From the NCBI GenBank assembly GCA_036274675.1, contig DASUFE010000002.1:1-19175 (forward strand): a stretch of 19,175 bases of DNA, written 5' to 3'. This DNA is from DASUFE01 sp036274675. GTDB taxonomy: Bacteria > Pseudomonadota > Gammaproteobacteria > HTCC5015. The notes beneath the pieces are model-generated. The model had not been told where the DNA came from. It saw only the letters and a program-made list of their open reading frames with translations, and made no database searches. The position numbers were made by a program, and so were the translations under genes. Positions within the stretch are counted from its first letter, which is position 1. Each line of letters opens with the position of its first letter. Positions 8,421-15,670 of the stretch are shown piece after piece.

Positions 8421-9545
8421 TCAGTTCCTTGAGGCTCTCCGCCCGCCCAGCATCTCCAGTTTTCTGCTGTACATATTTCGGGCCGTGGCGCTCAAAGCAT
8501 AGCGTTCGGCGTTCTCCAGGTTTTGCCTTGCCTTTTCCGAGTCGCCCATGTGTGCATAAATCTGGGCCGCGACGAAGTAGAACTCGTGTTCATCATCGTA
8601 TTTGTGTATCGCGTCTTCCGCATATTCCAGAGCCTGCTCGTAATTTCCCGCCTTCATTTCATCTTTGGCCAGATCGATCAGATAATACGGATTTTGCCGG
8701 CGGTAGCGTTCCAGCCTTTTGGAGTATTTATCCGCCAGGTTCTGGCGCCCCGTCATTTCATAAAGGATGGCCAGATTGCTCAGCGTCGTCAGGTCGGATT
8801 TGTCCTGTCTCAGCGCCTGCAGATAGGCTCCTTCGGCTTCTTCCAGACGGTCGAGCCTGCGATAGGCGACGCCCAGGTTCGACCAGTTGTTGGCGCTGTC
8901 CGGATCCAGCTTCACCGCCTGCTTGAGATGAGCAACCGCCGGTTCCATCTTGCCCTGCATCAGCAACTCGATTCCACGATTGCTGTAAAAAACCGCGAAA
9001 GCTCTTTCATCGTCCACTATCTTGGGCTTGCTTGAACTGAGCGATCCCATCCACAAGTATTCGATGCCGAGGTAGTTGCTGCGCGAAATCTTGACCGAGG
9101 CACTGACATGCTTGAGCTGATAATAAATATCCGCTTCGCGTTTCCAGCTTTCGGGAACCTTCACGTCCAGGAAGTTCGCATTCAGATCCACATAACGGGC
9201 CATGGCAACAAAGGCATTGGCTAACGAAACGCAGTTGCCCGAACCGCTTTCAACGGTTTCGATGGCGGTTTTAGTCAGACCGTTGTCGTACTTCAGCCCA
9301 AACTTGTCGACACCGAACATGAGGTTATACAGCGCCTCCGCCCGCTTTTCCTTACCCTTTACCGGCTTGACATAAGTATCAAGCATGCTGCGCATGGCGT
9401 CGTTCAATGCCAGTATGTCCTCGGTCTTTATCATTTCCTCATTGCCGGCCAGGGGTACAGGAGTTTGTTCGGAACGCGCGGGGTAACTCATGAGGAGCAT
9501 GAACGCGAGCGCAAGCAGGGAAACGGTGCGATCCAGGTTGAACAT
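8421..9545 (-). CDS. Secreted TPR protein with transglutaminase-like N-terminal region
   Basis: This 374-residue protein begins at ATG 9543-9545, preceded by AAGGTGAG. In-frame starts further upstream (9569, 9629) lack a ribosome-binding sequence, and 9629 lies before the predicted promoter. Residues 1-25 form a signal peptide (hydrophobic LALAFMLLM), so the protein is periplasmic or anchored. Residues about 65-165 look like the transglutaminase-like fold, with Cys105 in ESGSGNCVSLANAF and a possible His146 in LKHVSAS. A clear third catalytic residue is not visible. About five TPR repeats follow (roughly 183-352), e.g. ANNWSNLGVAYRRLDRLEEA, suited to binding partner proteins. It converges on the kinase gene with 11 bases between the stop codons. 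A cell-envelope assembly or peptidase-like role is possible but unproven. Confidence 0.75.
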   Translation of the reverse strand: MFNLDRTVSLLALAFMLLMSYPARSEQTPVPLAGNEEMIKTEDILALNDAMRSMLDTYVKPVKGKEKRAEALYNLMFGVDKFGLKYDNGLTKTAIETVESGSGNCVSLANAFVAMARYVDLNANFLDVKVPESWKREADIYYQLKHVSASVKISRSNYLGIEYLWMGSLSSSKPKIVDDERAFAVFYSNRGIELLMQGKMEPAVAHLKQAVKLDPDSANNWSNLGVAYRRLDRLEEAEGAYLQALRQDKSDLTTLSNLAILYEMTGRQNLADKYSKRLERYRRQNPYYLIDLAKDEMKAGNYEQALEYAEDAIHKYDDEHEFYFVAAQIYAHMGDSEKARQNLENAERYALSATARNMYSRKLEMLGGRRASRN

Positions 9546-9579
9546 AAAGCTCACCTTAATAAAGGACATGACTTTTGTG

Positions 9580-9608
9580 AATATAGGTTCTGCCGGAGGG
9601 CTTGTCCA
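9580..9608 (-). promoter_or_regulatory. Sigma-70-type promoter of the TPR gene
   Basis: Read on the minus strand, a -35 hexamer TGGACA (9603-9608, five of six consensus bases) is followed by exactly 17 bases and a -10 hexamer TATATT (9580-9585, five of six). Transcription would start near 9573, about 28 bases before the chosen ATG at 9545. That also argues against the longer in-frame start at 9629. Confidence 0.65.
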
Positions 9609-9709
9609 TGTGGGCTGGTGGTGTGACACTTCTTTTTACGCTTTGTTTACACAAATAAAATCCAGCCGGGGTTAACCGACGCCTGAATCCGGGAATTAAG
9701 GTGGAAAGT

Positions 9710-9726
9710 ACCTCAAAAACTGAGGT
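9710..9726. repeat. Inverted repeat upstream of dapB
   Basis: ACCTCA (9710-9715) and TGAGGT (9721-9726) form a perfect six-base dyad around AAAAC, with GAA (9704-9706) and TTC (9727-9729) able to add three more pairs around a bulge. It lies about 90 bases before the dapB start in the divergent gap. It could be an operator or a small leader hairpin. There is no T-run after it, so a terminator is unlikely. Confidence 0.25.
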
Positions 9727-9812
9727 TTCACGGGACTATCTGCGGAATTGGAATTCAAATTTTGCCCATAATCTGGCACCATACGCGCCCTGTCATTCAC
9801 AACTATAAAACT

Positions 9813-10616
9813 ATGGTTCGTATCGCGATAAACGGGGCCGCGGGGCGCATGGGAAGGGCTCTGATCGAAGCCTGTATGAATTATCCCGGCCTGACTCTCG
9901 GCGCCGCGTTCGATCTTCCGGAATCAGGCAAAATTGGCATGGATGCAGGCACTGTTGCCGGCCTGGGCGAATGTGGAATCCGCATCGGGAGCTCCCTGCA
10001 GCAAAGCATCGATGCCTTTGATGTGCTGATCGACTTCACACGCCCCGAACCAAGCCTTGTATCCCTGGAGATATGTCGCGCCGGCGGCAAAAAAATGGTC
10101 ATCGGTACCACGGGTTTTTCCGAAAAGCAGAAACAGCAGATCCAGCAGGCATCCAGCAGTATCGGTGTGGTGTTTGCTCCCAATATGAGCGTAGGCGTCA
10201 ACCTCTGCCTGAAGCTGCTTGAACTGACGGCAAAAGTACTGGGCGATGAGGTGGATATCGAGATTACCGAAGCGCACCATCGCCACAAGGTGGATGCTCC
10301 TTCCGGAACCGCGTTGCGTATGGGAGAAGTGATTGCTGACGCCCTGGGCAGGAAACTATCCGAGCATGCGGTTTATGGCCGCGAAGGAAATACCGGCGAA
10401 CGAAGCCGTAAAACCATCGGTTTCCAGACCATCCGTGCGGGAGATATCATCGGCGAACATACGGTAATGTTTGCCGATATCGGAGAGCGCATCGAGATTT
10501 CGCATAAGGCCAGCAGCCGGATGACTTTCGCAAAAGGCGCGATGCGGGCTGCGGCCTGGGTTGCATCCAAGAGCAAAGGCCTGTACGACATGCAGGATGT
10601 GTTGTCGTTGAGATAG
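9813..10616 (+). CDS. dapB: 4-hydroxy-tetrahydrodipicolinate reductase
   Basis: DapB reduces 4-hydroxy-tetrahydrodipicolinate with NAD(P)H in the cytoplasm, in the pathway to diaminopimelate and lysine. From ATG 9813 the protein has 267 residues, close to the usual 265-275. The dinucleotide-binding motif GAAGRMG is at 8-14, the segment IDFTRP at 73-78, VIGTTGFS at 96-103, and the family signature EAHHRHKVDAPSGTA at 153-167, which holds the catalytic His and Lys. An upstream in-frame TTG (9762) would add 17 residues absent from typical homologues, so 9813 is preferred although no good ribosome-binding sequence precedes it. A CATAAT hexamer at 9767-9772 may be the -10 of its promoter, with a poor -35. 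The 122-base gap to fabD shows no clear terminator. Confidence 0.95.
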   Translation: MVRIAINGAAGRMGRALIEACMNYPGLTLGAAFDLPESGKIGMDAGTVAGLGECGIRIGSSLQQSIDAFDVLIDFTRPEPSLVSLEICRAGGKKMVIGTTGFSEKQKQQIQQASSSIGVVFAPNMSVGVNLCLKLLELTAKVLGDEVDIEITEAHHRHKVDAPSGTALRMGEVIADALGRKLSEHAVYGREGNTGERSRKTIGFQTIRAGDIIGEHTVMFADIGERIEISHKASSRMTFAKGAMRAAAWVASKSKGLYDMQDVLSLR

Positions 10617-10738
10617 TACGAGTCTGGGAATGTGGCTTAAAGGCACTCCCGTTTCACGGCTCAGAAATTGACGAGTCAGTCTGAAGCAGAAAGCGCCGGC
10701 GCCTTTGGCTCTTAATTTTAAAACTTCGAGTATTAACA

Positions 10739-11686
10739 ATGAAATTTGCAGTGGTATTTCCAGGTCAGGGATCACAGTCGGCCAATATGCTGGCCGGGCT
10801 GCGCGCGGAATCCGATACCGTGAAGAAAACCTTCGAGCAGGCATCCTCGGTGCTGGGCTATGATTTATGGGATCTCATCGCCGGCAATCCCGACAATAAA
10901 CTGGATCAGACCGAATATACCCAGCCGGCCATGCTGGCCGCGGGCATTGCCGTCTGGCGTTACTGGCAGGAGCGCGGCCTGCCGATGCCGCAACTGCTGG
11001 CCGGTCACAGTCTCGGTGAGTATACCGCGCTGGTCGCGGCGCAAAGCTTGTCATTCGAGTCCGCATTGCGCGCCGTGCAGCAAAGAGGGCGCCTCATGCA
11101 GCAGGCGGTTCCACCCGGCGCGGGAGCCATGGCGGCGATTCTCGGACTCGAAGATGATCAAGTGCGCTCCGTTTGCGCGGCGGCCACAGCCGGCAAGGAA
11201 ATAGTACAGGCAGTGAATTTCAACGCCCCGGGCCAGGTGGTCATTGCCGGTACCGCCACGGCAGTCGCCAAAGCGATGGCGGAAGCAACCGCTGCCGGGG
11301 CCAAACGGGCACTCCCGCTTCCGGTCAGTGTGCCCTCGCACAGCAGCCTGATGAAAGAAGCAGCCACGGCACTGTCCGCTTATCTTCGGACGATAGAATT
11401 CAAGGCTTCGATCATGCCGGTGCTGCACAATATCGATGCAGCTCCGCGACAGAGTCCCGGCGCGATAATAGACGCGCTGGAAGCGCAACTGTACAGCCCG
11501 GTCTTGTGGGTCAAGAGCGTGCAACGTATGGCAAACGAGGGAATCAACACCATCCTTGAGTTTGGTCCCGGCAAGGTACTGGCGGGCCTGTGTAAACGCA
11601 TCGATAAAAATCTGGCAATTACTGCAGTCGATTCGCCGGAAGGAATGGAAAAAGCAGTTGCAGCGGTCAGCGGGACAGGAACCTGA
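10739..11686 (+). CDS. fabD: Malonyl-CoA:ACP transacylase
   Basis: FabD moves malonyl groups from CoA to acyl carrier protein, supplying the extender unit for type II fatty-acid synthesis. The 315-residue length is standard (E. coli 309). The N-terminal FPGQGSQ is at 7-13, the nucleophile Ser91 lies in GHSLGEYTA (89-97), Arg116 is in QQRGRLMQ, and the catalytic His201 is in VPSHSSLM. The ATG at 10739 gives the usual N-terminus MKFAVVFPGQG, but the ribosome-binding sequence is weak. fabG follows after 41 bases. In many proteobacteria plsX and fabH precede fabD. Here dapB does. Confidence 0.97.
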   Translation: MKFAVVFPGQGSQSANMLAGLRAESDTVKKTFEQASSVLGYDLWDLIAGNPDNKLDQTEYTQPAMLAAGIAVWRYWQERGLPMPQLLAGHSLGEYTALVAAQSLSFESALRAVQQRGRLMQQAVPPGAGAMAAILGLEDDQVRSVCAAATAGKEIVQAVNFNAPGQVVIAGTATAVAKAMAEATAAGAKRALPLPVSVPSHSSLMKEAATALSAYLRTIEFKASIMPVLHNIDAAPRQSPGAIIDALEAQLYSPVLWVKSVQRMANEGINTILEFGPGKVLAGLCKRIDKNLAITAVDSPEGMEKAVAAVSGTGT

Positions 11687-11727
11687 AAAGAACCTGGTGA
11701 TTTTGGAAAAATTGTAAGAGGAGCAAT

Positions 11728-12471
11728 ATGGATCTGAATTCGGAAATTGCGCTGGTTACCGGCGCCAGCCGCGGCATCGGTAATGCAATCGCGCTGGAAT
11801 TGGGCGGCTTGGGCGCAACTGTGATCGGAACCGCGACCAGTCAGGCAGGCGCGGATGCTATCGCTTCCGCATTCGCTAAAACCGGCATTAAAGGGACGGG
11901 GCTCGTCCTTGACGTCGCTTCGACCGAGTCGATACAGAACGCGGTTTCCGTGATACAGGAAAAGTTCGGCGCGATCAGCGTTCTGGTGAACAATGCGGGA
12001 ATCACTCGCGATAATCTGCTGATGCGGATGAAGGATGAGGAATGGGATGCGATCATCCAGACTAACCTGACTTCGATTTACCGCCTGTGCAAAGCCTGCC
12101 TCAAGGGTATGACCAAGGCAAGAAAGGGAAGAATCATCAATATTTCATCGGTCGTCGGCGTGGCCGGAAATCCCGGGCAGGTCAACTATGCCGCTGCCAA
12201 GGCTGGCATCATCGGCTTCAGCAAATCCCTGGCCAGAGAAATCGGCACGCGTAATATCACGGTTAATGTGGTCGCTCCAGGCTTCATTGAAACCGACATG
12301 ACACGCGAACTGAGCACGGAGCAGCGGCAAGCATTGGAGCAGCAGATTCCCTTACAACGCCTGGGTAGCACGCAGGATATCGCAAAGGCAGTCGCCTTCC
12401 TGGCTTCTCCCGATGCCGGATACATTACCGGTGAAACACTGCATGTTAACGGCGGCATGTACATGAACTGA
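11728..12471 (+). CDS. fabG: 3-oxoacyl-ACP reductase
   Basis: FabG uses NADPH to reduce beta-ketoacyl-ACP in the elongation cycle. The 247-residue short-chain dehydrogenase has the cofactor motif TGASRGIG at 11-18, NNAG at 88-91, and the catalytic Ser141, Tyr154 and Lys158 (NISSVVG and NYAAAKAG). The C-terminus TGETLHVNGGMYMN is typical of true FabG. AGAGGAG at 11717-11723 precedes the ATG at ideal spacing. It sits between fabD and acpP as in the common fab cluster. The gap after it (12472-12649) is strongly AT-rich. Confidence 0.97.
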   Translation: MDLNSEIALVTGASRGIGNAIALELGGLGATVIGTATSQAGADAIASAFAKTGIKGTGLVLDVASTESIQNAVSVIQEKFGAISVLVNNAGITRDNLLMRMKDEEWDAIIQTNLTSIYRLCKACLKGMTKARKGRIINISSVVGVAGNPGQVNYAAAKAGIIGFSKSLAREIGTRNITVNVVAPGFIETDMTRELSTEQRQALEQQIPLQRLGSTQDIAKAVAFLASPDAGYITGETLHVNGGMYMN

Positions 12472-12550
12472 TTAGATCTCAGAAAAAGCATAAAATTATT
12501 TACTTTAAATATTAATTGTAACCTATTGATTTAAAATAAATAAATACTCA

Positions 12551-12602
12551 AAAAGCCAATCGATAAATCGATGTAGCAAGAGTTGGCGCTTTTCACTACA
12601 AT
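12551..12602 (+). promoter_or_regulatory. Probable acpP promoter and structured leader region
   Basis: Within the 178-base AT-rich gap, AAAAGCCAA (12551-12559) can pair with TTGGC and TTTT of 12583-12593, leaving a two-base bulge. The loop contains two ATCGAT palindromes (12559-12564 and 12567-12572) separated by AA. A TACAAT hexamer at 12597-12602 (five of six -10 consensus bases) would place the start of transcription about 40 bases before the acpP ATG, but no good -35 lies 16-18 bases upstream. The structure could be a terminator for fabG transcripts, an operator, or chance. Confidence 0.35.
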
Positions 12603-12649
12603 ACGCCGCATTTCGTGGCTGGATTTAAAACTTGGAGGCTTAACGCACC

Positions 12650-12883
12650 ATGAGTAATGTCGAAGAACGAGTGAAGAAAATTGTCGTGGAACAACTCGGC
12701 GTCAAGGAAGGTGAAGTCACAAATGCGGCTTCGTTTGTAGACGACCTGGGGGCGGATTCTCTGGATACAGTCGAACTGGTCATGGCTCTGGAAGAGGAAT
12801 TTGAAACCGAAATTCCCGATGAGGAAGCCGAAAAGATCACCACCGTTCAACAAGCAATCGATTATATAAACGCTCATATTTAA
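12650..12883 (+). CDS. acpP: Acyl carrier protein
   Basis: AcpP carries growing acyl chains on a 4'-phosphopantetheine arm and is the shared substrate of the Fab enzymes encoded around it. The 77-residue acidic protein is the usual length. The attachment site is Ser37 in GADSLDTVEL (35-44), and the first helix (VEERVKKIVVEQLGV) and third helix (DEEAEKITTVQQAIDYI) are typical. GGAGG at 12634-12638 lies 11 bases before the ATG. The AT-rich upstream gap suggests it has its own strong promoter, in keeping with its high abundance. fabF starts 90 bases downstream. Confidence 0.98.
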   Translation: MSNVEERVKKIVVEQLGVKEGEVTNAASFVDDLGADSLDTVELVMALEEEFETEIPDEEAEKITTVQQAIDYINAHI

Positions 12884-12906
12884 GCCGCTGATCCCTCTGC
12901 ATATAT

Positions 12907-12953
12907 AGCCGCAGTCTCATGCAAGGTGAGGCGGCGGCTTTGCTCATGCAAGG
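12907..12953 (+). repeat. Direct repeat and GC hairpin in the acpP-fabF gap
   Basis: CTCATGCAAGG occurs at 12916-12926 and again at 12943-12953, 27 bases apart. AGCCGC (12907-12912) can pair with GCGGCT (12934-12939), and inside it CTCA (12916-12919) with TGAG (12927-12930), giving a two-part hairpin that encloses the first repeat copy. The second copy runs into the fabF ribosome-binding sequence GGGAGG (12952-12957). Only three T follow the outer stem, so a classical terminator is doubtful. An attenuator or mRNA-processing site that lets acpP be expressed above fabF is possible. Confidence 0.35.
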
Positions 12954-12973
12954 GAGGTTATACTAGAGCCATT

Positions 12974-14215
12974 ATGTCCAACCGCCGAGTAGTAGTCACA
13001 GGCCTGGGAGCGATCACTCCGCTAGGCCTGACAGTGAAGGAAACCTGGGCCAGCATACTGGCGGGTAAATCGGGCGCCGGTCCCATAACCCAGTTCGATG
13101 CCTCCGACATGCCGGTGAAATTTGCCTGCTCGGTGAAAAATTTCGATCCGGACAGGTATTTCCCCAAAAAGGACCAGAAAAAGATGGACACCTTCGTCCA
13201 GTTCGGCGTCGCAGCCGGCATCGAAGCCATCGAAGACTCGGGTTTTCAGATAACGGAAGAGAACGCCGGGCGCATCGGATCCGCGATCGGTTCCGGCATC
13301 GGCGGATTGCCCTATATCCAGAGCGTCTATCGCGCCTTTCTCGAGGGCGGTGCCCGCAAAATCACACCGTTTTTCGTTCCCGCAAGTATCATCAACATGA
13401 TTGCGGGCAATCTTTCCATCAAATACGGCTTCCGCGGTCCGAATATTTCCATAGTGACCGCTTGTACGACGGGAACCCATAACATCGGCGATGCGGCGCG
13501 GATCATTCAGCATGGCGACGCCGATATCATGATCGCGGGCGGCGCCGAAATGGCCACTTGCGAGTTGGGAGTCGGCGGCTTTGCCGCCGCGCGCGCCTTG
13601 TCGACCCGCAACGATGATCCCGCAACCGCCAGCCGCCCCTGGGATGTAGACCGCGACGGTTTCGTGCTGGGCGACGGCGCTGGTGTCCTCGTGCTCGAGG
13701 AGTACGAGCATGCGAAAAAGCGCGGCGCAAAGATCTACGCCGAACTCGCCGGCTACGGCATGAGCGGTGACGCTTACCATATGACGTTGCCGCGCGAAGA
13801 CGGCTCGGGCGCCAGGATGTGCATGCTGAATGCCATGCGCGATGGCGCGATCAATGCGGACAAGGTTGATTACATCAATGCTCACGGCACCTCGACTCCG
13901 GCAGGCGATCTGGGGGAGGCCAAGGCGGTAAAGAGCACTTTCGGCGATCATGCCCGTAAACTCGCGGTCAGTTCCACCAAGTCGATGACGGGTCACCTGC
14001 TGGGGGCTGCCGGCGGAGTCGAAGCCGTGTTCTCGGTGCTCGCGCTGCGCGATCAGGTCGCTCCGCCGACGATCAACCTGTTCAATCAGGACCCTGAGTG
14101 CGATCTGGATTTCGTCCCGCACACCGCCCGTCAGATGAAGATCGATATCGTGTTATCGAATTCCTTCGGTTTCGGCGGGACCAACGGAACCCTGGCCTTT
14201 AGACGTTTCCGCTGA
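12974..14215 (+). CDS. fabF: 3-oxoacyl-ACP synthase II
   Basis: FabF condenses malonyl-ACP with acyl-ACP and drives elongation, including of unsaturated chains. The 413 residues from ATG 12974 equal the E. coli length. An upstream in-frame ATG (12926) would add 16 residues that do not fit the family. The Cys-His-His triad is present: Cys164 in VTACTTG, His304 in NAHGTSTPAGD and His341 in SMTGHLLGAAGG. The glycine-rich end SNSFGFGGTNGTLAF is typical. GGGAGG at 12952-12957 is 16 bases before the ATG, slightly far. pabB begins 18 bases after the stop codon. Confidence 0.97.
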   Translation: MSNRRVVVTGLGAITPLGLTVKETWASILAGKSGAGPITQFDASDMPVKFACSVKNFDPDRYFPKKDQKKMDTFVQFGVAAGIEAIEDSGFQITEENAGRIGSAIGSGIGGLPYIQSVYRAFLEGGARKITPFFVPASIINMIAGNLSIKYGFRGPNISIVTACTTGTHNIGDAARIIQHGDADIMIAGGAEMATCELGVGGFAAARALSTRNDDPATASRPWDVDRDGFVLGDGAGVLVLEEYEHAKKRGAKIYAELAGYGMSGDAYHMTLPREDGSGARMCMLNAMRDGAINADKVDYINAHGTSTPAGDLGEAKAVKSTFGDHARKLAVSSTKSMTGHLLGAAGGVEAVFSVLALRDQVAPPTINLFNQDPECDLDFVPHTARQMKIDIVLSNSFGFGGTNGTLAFRRFR

Positions 14216-14233
14216 CAGCGGTTCTGACCTCCG

Positions 14234-15670
14234 GTGTCCCGGGACCTGACAAAAATCCTGTTGACTCCGAATCCCGAGGCCTCCTGCGATCTACTGGATC
14301 TGCACCGTCTTAATCCCGCGCGTTATCCGCACCTGCTGCAGACTTGCTCCCCACCCGAAGGCACTCCCTCCTGGGATATCCTGTTCGCTTTTCCCGGGCC
14401 CACACTGCGCCTGGACGCCGCCGGACTCAATTTCATCGGTGAGAGCGGCCTGCAACCATCCGGAAACGGCTTCCTGAATAATTTTGACCGATGGTGGAAG
14501 TTCGAACGTAGCAAAAGCTCCGCGGAGAGCTCATACCTTCCGTTTTCAGGAGGCTGGTTCCTCTATCTCGGTTATGAATTGTGTACGGAGATCGAACCCA
14601 CGCTGCGGAACCGGCTGCGGTTGCCGGCCGGCATCCCGACGGCCTTGGCCACCCGATTCAAAAGCGCGCTGGTATACGATCATTGTTCACGGAATCTTTA
14701 TTGCGTAACCGAACCGGATTGCCAGAGTCTGGTGGTGGAAATAGAACGCGATCTGCAGGCGGCGACGCGCGTGGGAAATGCGCCGGTTCGGCAACCTTTA
14801 GTGAAAACTGCGTTGCGAGAGGATGCTCCCGGGAATTATCTGGACGGCGTTGAAAGGATCAAACGCTACGTTCGGGATGGAGATATATTCCAGGCGAATT
14901 TATCCCGCGAATGGCGGCTCGATAACGCAAGCCAGGCGGATATTGCCGGTATCTATACCGCGCTGCGGCAAGGCAACCCTGCGCCTTTCTCCGGACTGGC
15001 CAGATTCGAGGAATTCAGTCTGCTCAGCTCCTCTCCGGAACGCCTGTTGAGCATACGCGGGAAAAAGGCCGAAACCCGGCCCATTGCCGGCACCCGGCCA
15101 CGCGGTTCGAACGCGGCCGAAGACAGCGCTTTCTCGCGGGAACTGATCATGCATCCAAAAGAACGCGCTGAACATATAATGCTGATCGATCTGGAGCGCA
15201 ATGACCTGGGACGCATCTGCAAACCCGGCAGCATTCATGTCGGCGAGTTAATGACTGTTGAATCCTACGCTCACGTGCATCACATCGTTTCCAATGTCAG
15301 CGGAGAATTGCGGGATGCCATTACTCCCGGTCAGGCGATCGCCGCAATATTTCCGGGCGGCACCATCACCGGATGCCCCAAAGTTCGTTGCATGGAAATC
15401 CTGGCCGAACTGGAGAAAGGCGCGCGCGGACCTTATACGGGCAGCATCGGCTATGTGAATCTGAACGGCGACATGGATCTCAATATACTTATCCGCACGA
15501 TCATGGTGGAAAACAACCGCATCAGCCTGCGCGCAGGAGCGGGAATCGTCGCCGATTCGGATCCCGGCCGGGAGCTCGAGGAAACACGGGCCAAGGCCAA
15601 GGGCATGTTAAATGCGCTCGGGATCACCGATAATGCGCGGATGGATGCCATGGGAGCCGGTCATGGATAG
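14234..15670 (+). CDS. pabB: Aminodeoxychorismate synthase component I (PabB-type)
   Basis: PabB converts chorismate to 4-amino-4-deoxychorismate using ammonia from the PabA amidotransferase, on the way to p-aminobenzoate and folate. The 478-residue protein has the chorismate-binding core in its second half: DGDIFQANLSR, PIAGTRPRG (283-291), KERAEHIMLIDLERNDLG (309-326) and GGTITGCPK (375-383). At residue 285 it has Ala, as TrpE does, where E. coli PabB has the active-site Lys274. The GSIGY and DLNILIRT segments and the following pabC favour PabB over anthranilate synthase. The GTG start at 14234 is chosen because it gives a PabB-like N-terminus 18 bases after fabF; its ribosome-binding sequence is poor. 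pabA is not in the window. The gene overlaps pabC by eight bases. Confidence 0.88.
   Translation: MSRDLTKILLTPNPEASCDLLDLHRLNPARYPHLLQTCSPPEGTPSWDILFAFPGPTLRLDAAGLNFIGESGLQPSGNGFLNNFDRWWKFERSKSSAESSYLPFSGGWFLYLGYELCTEIEPTLRNRLRLPAGIPTALATRFKSALVYDHCSRNLYCVTEPDCQSLVVEIERDLQAATRVGNAPVRQPLVKTALREDAPGNYLDGVERIKRYVRDGDIFQANLSREWRLDNASQADIAGIYTALRQGNPAPFSGLARFEEFSLLSSSPERLLSIRGKKAETRPIAGTRPRGSNAAEDSAFSRELIMHPKERAEHIMLIDLERNDLGRICKPGSIHVGELMTVESYAHVHHIVSNVSGELRDAITPGQAIAAIFPGGTITGCPKVRCMEILAELEKGARGPYTGSIGYVNLNGDMDLNILIRTIMVENNRISLRAGAGIVADSDPGRELEETRAKAKGMLNALGITDNARMDAMGAGHG

Noticed and set aside
9546..9629. Longer start for the TPR gene at 9629
   Set aside because: It would begin upstream of a good promoter (-10 at 9580-9585), lacks a ribosome-binding site and would bury the signal peptide behind 28 residues.
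10693..10702. GCGCCGGCGC palindrome before fabD as a terminator of dapB
   Set aside because: The perfect palindrome leaves no room for a loop, and the following T-rich stretch is not adjacent to it.
12926..12973. Longer start for fabF at 12926
   Set aside because: The extra 16 residues have no counterpart in the family, and translation would run through the hairpin and the GGGAGG ribosome-binding sequence.
13022..14122. A 366-codon minus-strand frame opposite fabF
   Set aside because: fabF is complete with its catalytic triad, and the reverse translation has no family features.
14234..15670. Calling the PabB-type gene trpE because of the PIAGT motif
   Set aside because: The gene neighbours pabC, and the GGTITGCPK and DLNILIRT segments fit PabB better. 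The motif is instead reported as a finding.
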